59,793 nucleotides of DNA from Deltaproteobacteria bacterium RIFCSPLOWO2_12_FULL_60_19 (GTDB lineage Bacteria > Desulfobacterota > Binatia > UBA9968), in the NCBI GenBank assembly GCA_001798595.1, contig MGSS01000081.1, forward strand, positions 1 through 59,793, read 5' to 3'. Of the stretch, positions 52,035 to 59,793 are shown one piece after another. A program made the translations under genes and the position numbers. Positions within the stretch are counted from its first letter, which is position 1. Every line of letters starts with the position of its first letter. Below the pieces are notes generated by a model. The model was not told the origin of the DNA and ran no database searches. It saw only the letters and a list, made by a program, of their open reading frames with translations.

Positions 52035-52523
52035 ATGAATGGACCGTGCATGGACACCGGCCAAGCTTGCGCGCCGAACGTGGGTCCGAACGACCGGGTG
52101 GTGCTGTTTGACGGCGTTTGCCGCTTGTGCGGCGCGTGGGCGAAATTTCTGATTCGATTCGATCGGCGGCGTGTCTTCAAGCTCGCGACGATGCAGTCCG
52201 ATCAGGGAAAGAGGATACTTGAGTGGCATGGCTTGCCGACCGACAGCGGCGAGAGCATGATCCTGATCGAAGGCAGTCACATGTACGCAAAGTCAAGCGC
52301 GTTCATTCGCGTCATGGCACGGTTCCCTTTGCCGTGGAAACTCGCCAGTGTTGTGTGGCTCATTCCGCGCGTGATTCGCGATTGGCTCTATGACCGCGTG
52401 GCGCTTAACCGATATGCGATCTTCGGCAAGCATCAATCCTGCGTGCTGCCCACGCCCGATCATGAGCGCCGGTTCCTGGTTGCCGATGAGCCGGATCGAA
52501 GGAGGTCGAATGCGCATCTCTAA
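52035..52523 (+). CDS. DCC-family thiol-disulfide oxidoreductase-like protein (DUF393/YuxK)
   Basis: 162 residues with the family-defining start VVLFDGVCRLCGAWAKFLIRFD, whose DGVC-x2-C carries the two cysteines. Later come MQSDQGKRILEWHG, the serine in YAKSSAFIRVM, and RDWLYDRVALNRYAIFGKHQSC. Length is typical. The DCC family has a thioredoxin-like fold of unclear reaction; membrane relatives act with vitamin-K-dependent partners. An in-frame ATG 15 bases downstream is an alternative start; neither has a clear ribosome site. Confidence 0.85.
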   Translation: MNGPCMDTGQACAPNVGPNDRVVLFDGVCRLCGAWAKFLIRFDRRRVFKLATMQSDQGKRILEWHGLPTDSGESMILIEGSHMYAKSSAFIRVMARFPLPWKLASVVWLIPRVIRDWLYDRVALNRYAIFGKHQSCVLPTPDHERRFLVADEPDRRRSNAHL

Positions 52524-52641
52524 ACCATTTTGCCGCGCTTGTTTGAATTGGCGGGAGGTGACGCGGAAACGTTCGTTTTACGGTGCAAGCGTCAGGGTCG
52601 GCCGACTCTGACGCGACAAACGGTCCGAAAGGAGGCCAGGT

Positions 52642-53526
52642 ATGAAGAATTCATTAGCCATGCTCGCCGTGACTGCCATTCTGGTTGGAGGAGGGCCGGC
52701 GTTTGTGAGAGAGGTCCATGCCGGTCCCCTGGTGCAAGTCGTGGAGCTCAGCGGGTACCGCCCTCGCTTTGACCTTTCCCCGGATCCGCTTTTCATACGG
52801 TACATGCTGATCGACCCCAGCAACGCGGTGCCCGCCGACGGCTTCGAGCCGCTCGATCCCATAGCGGTCCTGATGCTGTTTATCGGCGGCAACGGGAAGT
52901 TAAATTTAGCGTTGTTGCAGCAAAATACCGGCTCGACCAACTTCGTTGCGCGGACCCGCTATCACTTTGCGGCGGAACGGTACGTCGTGGCCCTGGTGGA
53001 TGCCGCTTCGGACTTTCTCGACCTCGGTGAAGGCTTAACGGGACATCGCCAGCCCCACCAGTTGCACGGCGATAAGTACCTGCTGGATCTAGAAGCGGTG
53101 ATGAGTGATCTCCGCACCCGCTACCGTGCTCTCCCTTTATGGGCAGTTGGAACAAGCCGCGGAACGATCGGCGCTGCGGTGGCCGCGGCCTACGCCGCCG
53201 CGCCGCCGGACGGGATCGTGCTCACTTCCTCGCTCACCGGACCGAGCGGTGCGGGAGACTTGCAGACCGTTGACATAGAATCGATAAATGTTCCGGCTCT
53301 CATTGCGGCTCATCAGGGCGACGCATGTCCGGCAACGAATCCGGGAGACGCCACGGCTCTCAAAAATCGCTTTACGTCCTCTCCGCTAGCCGAGCTGGTG
53401 ACCTTCACCGGCGGCAGCGCCCCCTTATCGGGCCCCTGCGATCCCCTTTCCCCCCACGGCTTCTTCGGCATTGAGCAGAAGGTCATCGGGGCGGTCACGA
53501 AGTGGATCAAAAAGGCCGAAAAGTGA
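52642..53526 (+). CDS. Secreted alpha/beta-hydrolase-like protein
   Basis: 294 residues. A signal peptide (1-27, ending VHAG) is followed by a domain with VLMLFIGGNGKL, a central nucleophile elbow WAVGTSRGTIGA (G-x-S-x-G with the serine near residue 173), an SSLTGPSG strand end and a late histidine in SPHGFFG. These spacing cues fit an alpha/beta hydrolase with the Ser-His pair. No lipase or esterase subfamily is recognised. AAAGGAGGCC precedes the ATG. The small gene at 53540 converges on it. Confidence 0.7.
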   Translation: MKNSLAMLAVTAILVGGGPAFVREVHAGPLVQVVELSGYRPRFDLSPDPLFIRYMLIDPSNAVPADGFEPLDPIAVLMLFIGGNGKLNLALLQQNTGSTNFVARTRYHFAAERYVVALVDAASDFLDLGEGLTGHRQPHQLHGDKYLLDLEAVMSDLRTRYRALPLWAVGTSRGTIGAAVAAAYAAAPPDGIVLTSSLTGPSGAGDLQTVDIESINVPALIAAHQGDACPATNPGDATALKNRFTSSPLAELVTFTGGSAPLSGPCDPLSPHGFFGIEQKVIGAVTKWIKKAEK

Positions 53527-53539
53527 AATATGGTTCGCC

Positions 53540-53797
53540 TCAACGCAAGCCTCTGACGATCGCCTCCAGTCGCGCCGTCACCAAACGGCCGGGATGGCGG
53601 AGGATAATGCTGGCGGCGGAGGGCGAGATCGGCCTGCCGAAGAGGCTGTAGCGCTCGCCGTTCTCCCCCTGGTTGTTGGCCCACTCGGCGAACTCTTCCG
53701 GGGTGGGCGGATGGCCGATGTCGCGGGCGCAGCGGCGGACGATGAAGCCGAGCATCATCCGGTTGCGGTCGCTTATGCTTCTCGTCGTGTCGGCCAT
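53540..53797 (-). CDS. Small hypothetical helical protein
   Basis: 85 residues from ATG 53797; the open frame upstream is an AT-rich word repeat and is excluded. A basic N-terminus with RNRMMLGFIVRRCARDIGHPPT is followed by EEFAEWANNQGENGERYSLFG and a helix-rich C-terminus. No family is recognised. The composition, with many arginines and a PTPEEF turn, is reminiscent of small nucleic-acid-binding proteins but proves nothing. Confidence 0.55.
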   Translation of the reverse strand: MADTTRSISDRNRMMLGFIVRRCARDIGHPPTPEEFAEWANNQGENGERYSLFGRPISPSAASIILRHPGRLVTARLEAIVRGLR

Positions 53798-53802
53798 GCA
53801 AT

Positions 53803-53880
53803 TTTCGATTGCCGATTTTAGATTTCCGATTGGGGATCCGACTCCCTTAATCTTAAATCTAAAATCCAAAATCTAAAATT
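53803..53880. repeat. Word-type inverted repeat (GATTTTAGATTTTCG family)
   Basis: The left arm is TTTTCGATTGCCGATTTTAG, ATTTCCGATT. The right arm is AATCTTAAATCTAAAATCC, AAAATCTAAAATT. The loop is GGGGATCCGACTCCC, itself able to pair. It stands between the bicupin stop (53883) and the small gene at 53540, all on the minus strand, so it could end the ABC/bicupin transcript. Confidence 0.6.
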
Positions 53881-53882
53881 CA

Positions 53883-54818
53883 TTAGTCGTCCATGTGGGT
53901 CGTAGCCTTCATGTGCTTATCCACCGTCACATAACCGCGCCACTGCTCCACCATCCAATAGCGGACGCCGAACTCGAATCTCAGCTCCTTCATGTCGACG
54001 TCGTTGGGGTTGAAATGCTGGTGGTGCATCATCCCCGGCGGCACGTGCACCGCGTCGCCCTGCACCCAATCGTATCTCTTGCCGCCGATTTCCGAGTAGC
54101 CGCCGCCTTCCAGCGCGTAGAGATAGGCTTCCGGATGGGCGTGGCTGTGGCTCTTCGTGTGCGCCAGATCGACGAAGATCGAGCTGATCGCCACCGCCGT
54201 CGCCTTAAAACCGTTCTGCTTGCCGCTGCGCCCCATGAGAAAATAGGTCGCGCCGTGCTTGCTCTCGTCTGACTTCTCGAATTGCTCCTGATGCATCGCG
54301 ATGCGCCGCCCATCGAGCGGCCAGCACTGCGATTCTTCACGCGGCGCTTTTGCGAGCGCCGCGGCGTCGTTCTGTCCCGCGTCTTCGATCTGCCGCATCG
54401 GACCCATGCGGATGAAGGATTCGAGCGGCCAGGCGAGGCCGGAGATGTAGGCGACCGGCTCCTTCCCGGTGTTGAAGAGCTGATGCGTGGAACGGTGCGG
54501 CACATGGAAGATCGTGCCGGGATGAAAATCGTAGCGGTTGTCGTCGAGCATCATGAAGCCTTCGCCGCGCTCGACGTAGATCGCCTCTTCGCCGTGAACA
54601 TGTTTGCCCGTGTGCCAGCCGGCCGGAATCTCCGCCCTCATCAACAGGCTGCCGCCCGTGGGAAATCCGGTCTCAGGGGCGATCATGAGGGCAGCCTTGG
54701 CGTCCTGCCTGGTGCGAACCCAAGTCAGGTCGTTCCCTCGCGCGACGCGCGCCGCTTCATTCACCGTTTTGTCGTTTTGTTCCGATTGATCCAACCACTT
54801 CTGATAAAAATCCTGCAT
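53883..54818 (-). CDS. Bicupin protein, dioxygenase-like
   Basis: 311 residues with two cupin barrels. The first (about 55-125) has GKHVHGEEAIYV, with H73, H75 and E79 as likely metal ligands, and HVPHRSTHQ with H112. The second (about 210-280) has SHSHAHPEAYLY and HVPPGMMHHQHF. Both metal sites look intact, unlike gentisate 1,2-dioxygenase-like bicupins that keep one. It lies downstream of the AMDase-like gene and the ABC importer on the same strand. Oxidation or sensing of an aromatic or organic acid is inferred from context only. Confidence 0.75.
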   Translation of the reverse strand: MQDFYQKWLDQSEQNDKTVNEAARVARGNDLTWVRTRQDAKAALMIAPETGFPTGGSLLMRAEIPAGWHTGKHVHGEEAIYVERGEGFMMLDDNRYDFHPGTIFHVPHRSTHQLFNTGKEPVAYISGLAWPLESFIRMGPMRQIEDAGQNDAAALAKAPREESQCWPLDGRRIAMHQEQFEKSDESKHGATYFLMGRSGKQNGFKATAVAISSIFVDLAHTKSHSHAHPEAYLYALEGGGYSEIGGKRYDWVQGDAVHVPPGMMHHQHFNPNDVDMKELRFEFGVRYWMVEQWRGYVTVDKHMKATTHMDD

Positions 54819-54964
54819 CTAACCTCCAGTTCGTTCGTCTCGATTCGCTTCGAGAAAAACTATCCGATGGTCCAAGGCATGTCAATGAGAGAAACGGTTT
54901 TCTTAGGATAGATTTTTGAAGCGTTGGCGGGGATCAGGCAGGCACCGACCTCGCCGGCACGAAG

Positions 54965-55681
54965 CTACAGCATCCGCAGCAATTTCCCATAGCCATTGAT
55001 CTTCTCCCGCATTCCGATCGCTTTGAAGGCGACGTAGAGCTGCGAGGTGATGTTCGCGATCACCGGCAGGCCGAGATCGGTCTCGATATCTTCGATCACA
55101 TCGACGACTGGAAAGTTGGCGCAGGGGATGAAAATCCCGTCCGCATGACCCGCCTCCCCAACTGCCCGCTTTGCCGCGCGATAGATGTCGCCGGTCGAAG
55201 CCACGCTGGTCTCCGTGAAATTTCCGCCGAGACTGACGACCGACGCGGCCTCGAAGCTCCATGCCTTGAGATACTGCACCAGCTTCTCGTTAAGATCCGG
55301 CGGATAGGGATTGACGATTGCCAGGCGGGAAACGCCAAGATCTCTGAAGGCGTCCATCGCCGCCACGATGCTGGTGGTGCAGGGAACTCCGGTGATCTTT
55401 TCGAGTTTACCGATGAGGCTCGTCTCGAAGCCTTTGCCCTGAGACAGCACAAGCGGCGCGCCGCCGTGGATGATAAAGTCGCAGAAGCGCCGGCCCAGCT
55501 CGCGCGCGCAGGCTTCCAGTTGCCCGAGCGCCTCCTTGTAAGCTTCATCCTTCCAACCGCCCACCATGCAGGCCACGCCGACCAACCCCACACCCTTGGG
55601 TACGATGCGGTAGAAATCGTAGGCGTTGAGCTCGATGACCGACGGCGAGATGTACCCGATTCTGGCGCGATAACCGAACAT
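54965..55681 (-). CDS. Arylmalonate decarboxylase/maleate isomerase-like protein, single cysteine
   Basis: 238 residues of the Asp/Glu racemase superfamily. Racemases and maleate isomerase use two cysteines. Here the first site reads IHGGAPLVLSQ with G74/A75 where a Cys would be, while the second is kept as C187 in FIPCANFP. Arylmalonate decarboxylase likewise has Gly at 74 and its only catalytic cysteine at 188, so a decarboxylase-like mechanism is plausible. The ATG at 55681 is preceded by AAGGAG. It starts 11 bases after the stop of the ABC permease fusion and belongs to the same operon. Confidence 0.75.
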   Translation of the reverse strand: MFGYRARIGYISPSVIELNAYDFYRIVPKGVGLVGVACMVGGWKDEAYKEALGQLEACARELGRRFCDFIIHGGAPLVLSQGKGFETSLIGKLEKITGVPCTTSIVAAMDAFRDLGVSRLAIVNPYPPDLNEKLVQYLKAWSFEAASVVSLGGNFTETSVASTGDIYRAAKRAVGEAGHADGIFIPCANFPVVDVIEDIETDLGLPVIANITSQLYVAFKAIGMREKINGYGKLLRML

Positions 55682-55691
55682 GGCTTTCTCC

Positions 55692-57287
55692 TTACGCTCC
55701 GCCTTTCGCCCCCTGGGCTGAGCCCGGGTCGAAGCCCTTCTTCCGTAAAAACTCATCTACCACATCTTTCGCCGCCCGTCGCGCGCCGTCGACCTCGAAG
55801 TTCAATTGCCTCATCTCTTCCACCGAAATCAGGCCGCCGAGGGCTTGCAACGCCGCGCGAAGCTCCGGACGGCGCTTGAGCGTCTCCTGACGCACGACCG
55901 GCACGGCGTCGTACGGCGGAAAATAGCGGCGGTCATCTTCCAACTGAAACAGATCGTGGCGCGCGATTAATCCGTCTGTCGAATTCCCCGCGATGAGATC
56001 GACCTGCCCGTCGACCAGCGCGCGGTACGTCAGCGATAGATCCATCTCGCGCAGCTCTGAAAACTTAAGACCGTAGCTCCGCGCGAACCCCTCGTAGCCG
56101 TCCGGCCGCGACATAAAGTCCTGGCCGAAGCCGGCGCGCCACTTGGGCGCATAGCGGGCGGCGTCGGCGATGGTCTTGAGTTTCAGCCGGCGGGCATCGG
56201 CGCCGCGAACCAAAATGGCAAACGTATTGTTGAAGCCCACCGGCTCGCTCCATTCGAGGCCGAAGCGCGCGGCGTACTCGTCTTTCACGCGACGATAAAC
56301 TTCTTTGGGATCGGACAACGGCGGCAGTTTGAGGATCGCGGTCAGCGCCGTGCCCGTGTACTCGACGTAGAGATCGATCTCGCCCGCCAGCAGCGCCTCG
56401 TGCGCCAGGCTGCCGCCGAGATCGAAGCGGCGTTGAACTTCCAGCCCGGTCTTGTTTTCAATCGCCTGCGCGACGAGCTCTCCCAGGATGATCTGCTCGG
56501 TGAAGTCCTTCGAGCCGACCGCGATCCGGTCTCCCGTCTTCGCCGGAGAAATCGCCAGCGCCAGCCAAACGGCGAGCGCCAAGACGATCGCGCCGAGCGT
56601 GATCCACGTTCGCCAACTTCGCAGCCAACCGCCGACTCCCCTGCCAAACACGCGCTCCACCCAGCCGAGGAGAAAGTCCGCCGCCAGCGCCATGACCGCC
56701 GCCGGGACGGCGCCGGCTAATATCAGCGTATTGTCGTTCATTCGGAGACCGCGAAAGATGTATCGTCCGAGGCCGCCCGCGTCGATCGCCGCGGCGATGG
56801 TCGCGGTGCCGACGGAAATAACCGTCGCGACGCGGACTCCGGCGATGATGACGCCGAGCGCGAGCGGGATCTCCACCTGAAAGAGCAGCTGGCGGCCGGT
56901 CATCCCCATTCCCTTTCCGGCTTCGCGGATCGCCGGATCGACTCCGCTGATCCCGGTGAACGTATTGCGCACGATCGGCAGCAGCGCATAGAGCACCAGC
57001 GCCACGACTGCCGTGCGCGCGCCGATGCCGCCGACGAGACGGATCTGAAAGAGATAGATATTGAGCGGAATGAGAAAACCGAACAGCGCGAGGCTCGGCA
57101 CGGTCTGCATGACGTTGGCGAAACCCAGAATCGGCTTGCTCGCCGACGGCCAGCGCGTCAGCAAGATGCCGAGCGGCACGCCGATCAGGATGGCGATGCC
57201 GGTGGAAACGCCGACGAGAAAAAGATGTTCGAGCGTGAGCGTCAGAACTTCGGCCCGATGGTGCAGCAGAAATTCCCAGAGATTCAT
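55692..57287 (-). CDS. Osmoprotectant-type ABC permease fused to OpuAC-like binding domain
   Basis: 531 residues. Residues 1 to about 225 are an OpuCB/ProW-type permease with about five helices and an EAA loop (REAGKGMGMTGRQLLFQVEIPLA). A further helix (232-248) tethers the C-terminal half. From about 254 on it is an OpuAC-like periplasmic binding domain (IAVGSKDFTEQIILGELVAQ to VDEFLRKKG). The fusion keeps the binding protein at the channel, as in OpuA of lactic acid bacteria, here as in the glycine-betaine/choline family. Its ATG overlaps the ATPase stop (57284-57287). Substrate may not be betaine, given the decarboxylase-like and bicupin genes downstream. Confidence 0.87.
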   Translation of the reverse strand: MNLWEFLLHHRAEVLTLTLEHLFLVGVSTGIAILIGVPLGILLTRWPSASKPILGFANVMQTVPSLALFGFLIPLNIYLFQIRLVGGIGARTAVVALVLYALLPIVRNTFTGISGVDPAIREAGKGMGMTGRQLLFQVEIPLALGVIIAGVRVATVISVGTATIAAAIDAGGLGRYIFRGLRMNDNTLILAGAVPAAVMALAADFLLGWVERVFGRGVGGWLRSWRTWITLGAIVLALAVWLALAISPAKTGDRIAVGSKDFTEQIILGELVAQAIENKTGLEVQRRFDLGGSLAHEALLAGEIDLYVEYTGTALTAILKLPPLSDPKEVYRRVKDEYAARFGLEWSEPVGFNNTFAILVRGADARRLKLKTIADAARYAPKWRAGFGQDFMSRPDGYEGFARSYGLKFSELREMDLSLTYRALVDGQVDLIAGNSTDGLIARHDLFQLEDDRRYFPPYDAVPVVRQETLKRRPELRAALQALGGLISVEEMRQLNFEVDGARRAAKDVVDEFLRKKGFDPGSAQGAKGGA

Positions 57288-58054
57288 GCCGCGCCCGCCG
57301 ATGAATCGGGATTGGCCAGACAGGCGACGAAGGCCTGGACCTCAGGCTCTCGCGACGCGAGAAAGTCGGCCGGCTTGCCGAGCAGCACCACCTTCCCGTC
57401 CTTGAGCAGGGCGATGCGCGAGGCTAAAAGAAACGCCTCGCCCACGTCGTGGGTGACGAAGACCATCGTCTTGCAGAGCCGCTTTTGCAGCGAGCGGAAC
57501 TCCGCCTGGATCTCTCGCCGCGTGATCGGATCGAGCGCGCCGAAAGGCTCGTCGAGCAACAGGATCGGCGGGTCCGCCGCCAGCGCGCGCGCGACGCCGA
57601 CCCTCTGGCGCTGGCCGCCGGAAAGCTCGCGCGGATAGCGCGCCGCGAAGCGCTCCGGATCGAGTCCGACCATTTCGAGCAGCTCCAGCGCGCGCGCGCG
57701 GATCTTCTCCCCTTCCCAACCTTCGAGACGCGGCACGACGCCGACGTTGTCCTCGACCGTGAAGTGAGGAAATAGGCCGATCTCCTGGATGACATAGCCG
57801 ATGCGCCTTCTCAGCCGGATCGGGTCCCAGTCGGTCGTCCGCTTTCCCTCGATGACGACCTCGCCGCCCGTCGGATCGAGCAGGCGGTTGATGAGCTTCA
57901 GCGTCGTCGTCTTGCCGCAGCCGCTCCGGCCCAGGAGGACGAGCGTCTCCCCGGCGCCCACTTGCAGGTCGAGCGCGTGGAGCAGCGTCCTGCCGTTCGG
58001 CAGGCGGAAGCTCACGCCGCGAAAGTCGATGGCTTGGCGATCCGCTTCCGCCAT
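57284..58054 (-). CDS. ABC ATPase, OpuCA/ProV-type without CBS domains
   Basis: 256 residues. Walker A GRSGCGKTT (42-50 from this start), IQEIGLFPH with the Q-loop glutamine, LSGGQRQR and LLLDEPFGALD are complete. ProV and OpuCA usually carry two C-terminal CBS domains that sense ionic strength; this protein ends right after the nucleotide domain, so that osmotic switch is missing. The ATG at 58054 is chosen over a TTG one codon upstream. First gene of a minus-strand operon with the fused permease/binding protein, an AMDase-like enzyme and a bicupin. Confidence 0.9.
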   Translation of the reverse strand: MAEADRQAIDFRGVSFRLPNGRTLLHALDLQVGAGETLVLLGRSGCGKTTTLKLINRLLDPTGGEVVIEGKRTTDWDPIRLRRRIGYVIQEIGLFPHFTVEDNVGVVPRLEGWEGEKIRARALELLEMVGLDPERFAARYPRELSGGQRQRVGVARALAADPPILLLDEPFGALDPITRREIQAEFRSLQKRLCKTMVFVTHDVGEAFLLASRIALLKDGKVVLLGKPADFLASREPEVQAFVACLANPDSSAGAA

Positions 58055-58122
58055 CAACTCGATTTCCCGCCGCGGCTGCTACTAGACATCACGCGCATTT
58101 TTCCTTTATAGTCGCAGGGATA

Positions 58123-59157
58123 ATGAAAAAGCAAAGCCGGCCTTCTATCTTTTCATCCGCCCAAAGAGATCTCTGGCGCGCGGTGGATTCTTCCATCTGG
58201 ACATTCGACGCGGATCGCCTCAGGCGGGATCCGGCTCTCCCGGTTTTGCAGACGCTGCTAGACCAGCCGCGCTGGTTGGAAGCGCACCACCTGTACGATG
58301 AAACGGGCTCGAAGCTGTTCGAGACGATCTGCGAGTTGCCCGAATATTATCTCACCCGGACCGAGAGCGCCATCCTGGCCCAGAAGGCCGAGGAAATCAT
58401 TCGCATCGCCCAGGTGGATTGCATCGTGGAACTCGGCGCCGGCACGTCGCAGAAAACGTTATACCTTCTAAAGGAGCAAACCAGGCAGCGACGGGGCGGA
58501 ACGTTTGCCCCGATCGACGTGAGTCTGTCCAGCTTGAAAGTCGCCAGAGACGCCGTGAAAAAACAGTTTCCCCGGTTAACCTTTCACGGCCTGCACGGAA
58601 AATATCAAGACGGAATCGCCGCCATCGACAAGGACCTGCCGACCTTATTTGTCTTTTTGGGAAGCACGGTCGGCAACTTCAACCACTCGGAGCTCATCGG
58701 TTTTTTCCAACACCTCTCCGACTCCATGGGCCCGCGCGATTTCTTCCTGCTCGGCGTCGACCGCGTCAAAAAACGCGAGCTTCTGGAAAAAGCCTATAAC
58801 GACGCCCAGGGAGTCACCGCGAAATTTATTCTCAACGTCTTTGCCAACGTCAACCGGCTGATGGGCGCCAACTTCGACTCGCGGAAGATGCGTTACCACT
58901 CCTGGTACAATCCCGAATGGCAGCAGATCGAAATGTACGCCGTCTCCACCGCCGCACAGGAGATTCGCTTCCCGTCCCACGCCGCATCATTCTCATGGCC
59001 GAAGGACGACCGCATCCTCGTCGAGATCAGCCGCAAGTTCGACCCCGCGCGCCTCCAGCAGCAGCTTCAATGGTTCGGCCTCAAGCCCGTGGCGCACTTC
59101 ACCGACCCCAAGGAATGGTTCTCCCTGCTGCTGTTTCACAAGTCTTCTTCTTCCTAA
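58123..59157 (+). CDS. egtD: L-histidine N-alpha-methyltransferase (EgtD type)
   Basis: 344 residues, close to the family length. Makes N-alpha-trimethylhistidine (hercynine) from histidine and three SAM. YDETGSKLFE (58-67) and ELPEYYLTRTE (71-81) form the EgtD-specific substrate region. VELGAGTSQKT (102-112) binds SAM and VFLGSTVGNF (177-186) is the family hallmark. EgtB, which would add sulfur, is not in the window. It is divergent from the ABC operon with about 68 bp between. Confidence 0.9.
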   Translation: MKKQSRPSIFSSAQRDLWRAVDSSIWTFDADRLRRDPALPVLQTLLDQPRWLEAHHLYDETGSKLFETICELPEYYLTRTESAILAQKAEEIIRIAQVDCIVELGAGTSQKTLYLLKEQTRQRRGGTFAPIDVSLSSLKVARDAVKKQFPRLTFHGLHGKYQDGIAAIDKDLPTLFVFLGSTVGNFNHSELIGFFQHLSDSMGPRDFFLLGVDRVKKRELLEKAYNDAQGVTAKFILNVFANVNRLMGANFDSRKMRYHSWYNPEWQQIEMYAVSTAAQEIRFPSHAASFSWPKDDRILVEISRKFDPARLQQQLQWFGLKPVAHFTDPKEWFSLLLFHKSSSS

Positions 59158-59176
59158 ATCGGATTGAATTATGCCG

Positions 59177-59192
59177 GTCGGCCTTTGCCGAC
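59177..59192 (+). terminator. Short hairpin after egtD
   Basis: GTCGGC (59177-59182) and GCCGAC (59187-59192) pair perfectly around a 4-base loop, 20 bp after the egtD stop. There is no T-run, so it is a weak candidate. Confidence 0.35.
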
Positions 59193-59279
59193 AACAATCG
59201 GTGCCATCCAGGATTGACAGGCTCCGTGAATGGCAGGACAATCGCCGCAGCCATTGGAAATATCGAGACCGGAGGATAT

Positions 59280-59693
59280 GTGAAGTCAAGGGTTGCGCCA
59301 GGCCCTCTTATCCGAGTCATCGCTCTCGGAGGAATTGGAGCTATCTATTGGGTCGGATATGCCCTTTCGCTATTCGACTATTCCGACGTAGTCGTCATGG
59401 CGACCGGGTGGGGCGTTCCAATCTACATTGCCTTTTGGGCGCAGAACGATTCTCAATCATCGGGCTACTGGCCGGCCTTTCATTATGCTTGGTACCTCAT
59501 AGGATTTTGGCCGATCGCGCTCCCGCACTACCTCATCCGTACGCGCGGGACTCGCGGAATCCCGATATTGGCGCTGTTTGTGCTCCTCCTCACGAGTTGG
59601 TTCTGGGGTTATTGGCTCGGAATCCTGGTCGGCTGGTCGCTCGGGTGGTATTCAAGCGAAGCGATTCGCGGACTATGGAACGCCGCACCCTAA
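59280..59693 (+). CDS. Small integral membrane protein of unknown function
   Basis: 137 residues from a GTG at 59280, preceded closely by GGAGGA; a GTG at 59226 in the same frame is an alternative start that adds 18 residues. About four hydrophobic helices (9-30, 36-50, 63-84 and 95-125) with a WAQNDSQSSGYWP loop. Tryptophan- and tyrosine-rich. No family is recognised. It follows egtD by 122 bp on the same strand and stops 100 bp before the window edge, where no further gene is seen. Confidence 0.6.
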   Translation: MKSRVAPGPLIRVIALGGIGAIYWVGYALSLFDYSDVVVMATGWGVPIYIAFWAQNDSQSSGYWPAFHYAWYLIGFWPIALPHYLIRTRGTRGIPILALFVLLLTSWFWGYWLGILVGWSLGWYSSEAIRGLWNAAP

Positions 59694-59793
59694 TAATCTC
59701 GGATCCGACAAGGCATGCACTGCAGCCGGGATCGGCGCTTCGAGGGCTAGGCTCAGACTTGCACAAGCGAATAAAGACCAATGGCGGGTGCCG

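Overview
The window is a stretch of chromosome from a GC-rich, probably Gram-negative, uncultured bacterium. Several features point to a heterotroph of soil or groundwater type: many NMT1/THI5-like ABC solute-binding proteins (some without a permease), a UbiD-family decarboxylase, ArnT-like membrane glycosyltransferases, a twin-arginine signal and an ergothioneine-type methyltransferase. The style resembles deep proteobacteria-like lineages known mainly from metagenomes (for example Binatota, Rokubacteria or Tectomicrobia-like groups). That placement is an impression from gene content and intergenic style and was not tested. No rRNA, tRNA, CRISPR array, phage or complete insertion sequence was recognised.

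Layout. 0-8.5 kb: a fumarylacetoacetate-hydrolase-family enzyme, a complete four-gene NMT1-type ABC importer on the minus strand, two MFS transporters and a short-chain dehydrogenase flanked by two copies of a structured repeat. 8.7-16.6 kb: a surface-glycan block with a DegT aminotransferase, a family 2 glycosyltransferase, a Gfo/Idh/MocA dehydrogenase, two ArnT-like glycosyltransferases and a UPF0104-type membrane protein. 16.9-25.7 kb: glyoxalase I, a ferredoxin/zinc-ribbon/coiled-coil fusion, a small membrane protein, a 1049-residue MFS/spermidine-synthase/TPR fusion, a small zinc-ribbon protein, an RluA pseudouridine synthase, a GDP-mannose pyrophosphorylase and a VIT1-type transporter. 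25.9-32.4 kb: tRNA m1A58 methyltransferase, then a scrambled interval holding an NTF2-like lipoprotein, a four-repeat helix-turn-helix protein, an orphan Phd antitoxin and displaced copies of the neighbouring genes' ends. A second NMT1-type ABC importer follows. 32.5-41.2 kb: an epimerase, a UbiD decarboxylase, two GNAT acetyltransferases, ComEC and UvrC. 41.3-51.8 kb: four solute-binding proteins without permeases, a small DUF3185-like protein, a second SDR, a PaaK/LuxE-like adenylating enzyme, a Tim44-like protein and UvrB. 52-59.8 kb: a DCC-family protein, a secreted alpha/beta hydrolase and a minus-strand operon with an osmoprotectant-type ABC importer (permease fused to binding protein), an arylmalonate-decarboxylase-like enzyme and a bicupin. 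EgtD and a small membrane protein close the window.

How it fits together. The two complete importers, the orphan binding proteins, FAH, UbiD, bicupin and AMDase-like genes suggest scavenging and breakdown of small organic acids or aromatics. The 8.7-16.6 kb genes look like one route for making an unusual (amino)sugar, loading it on a polyprenyl lipid and transferring it outside the membrane. Many intergenic gaps are filled with arrays of short words followed by their own reverse complement, which can fold into long hairpins at gene ends. The most unusual signals are the two covarying hairpin elements around the SDR gene, the nested direct duplications at 26.6-28.8 kb, the four-repeat HTH protein, and a 37-bp perfect inverted repeat with one copy inside rluA.
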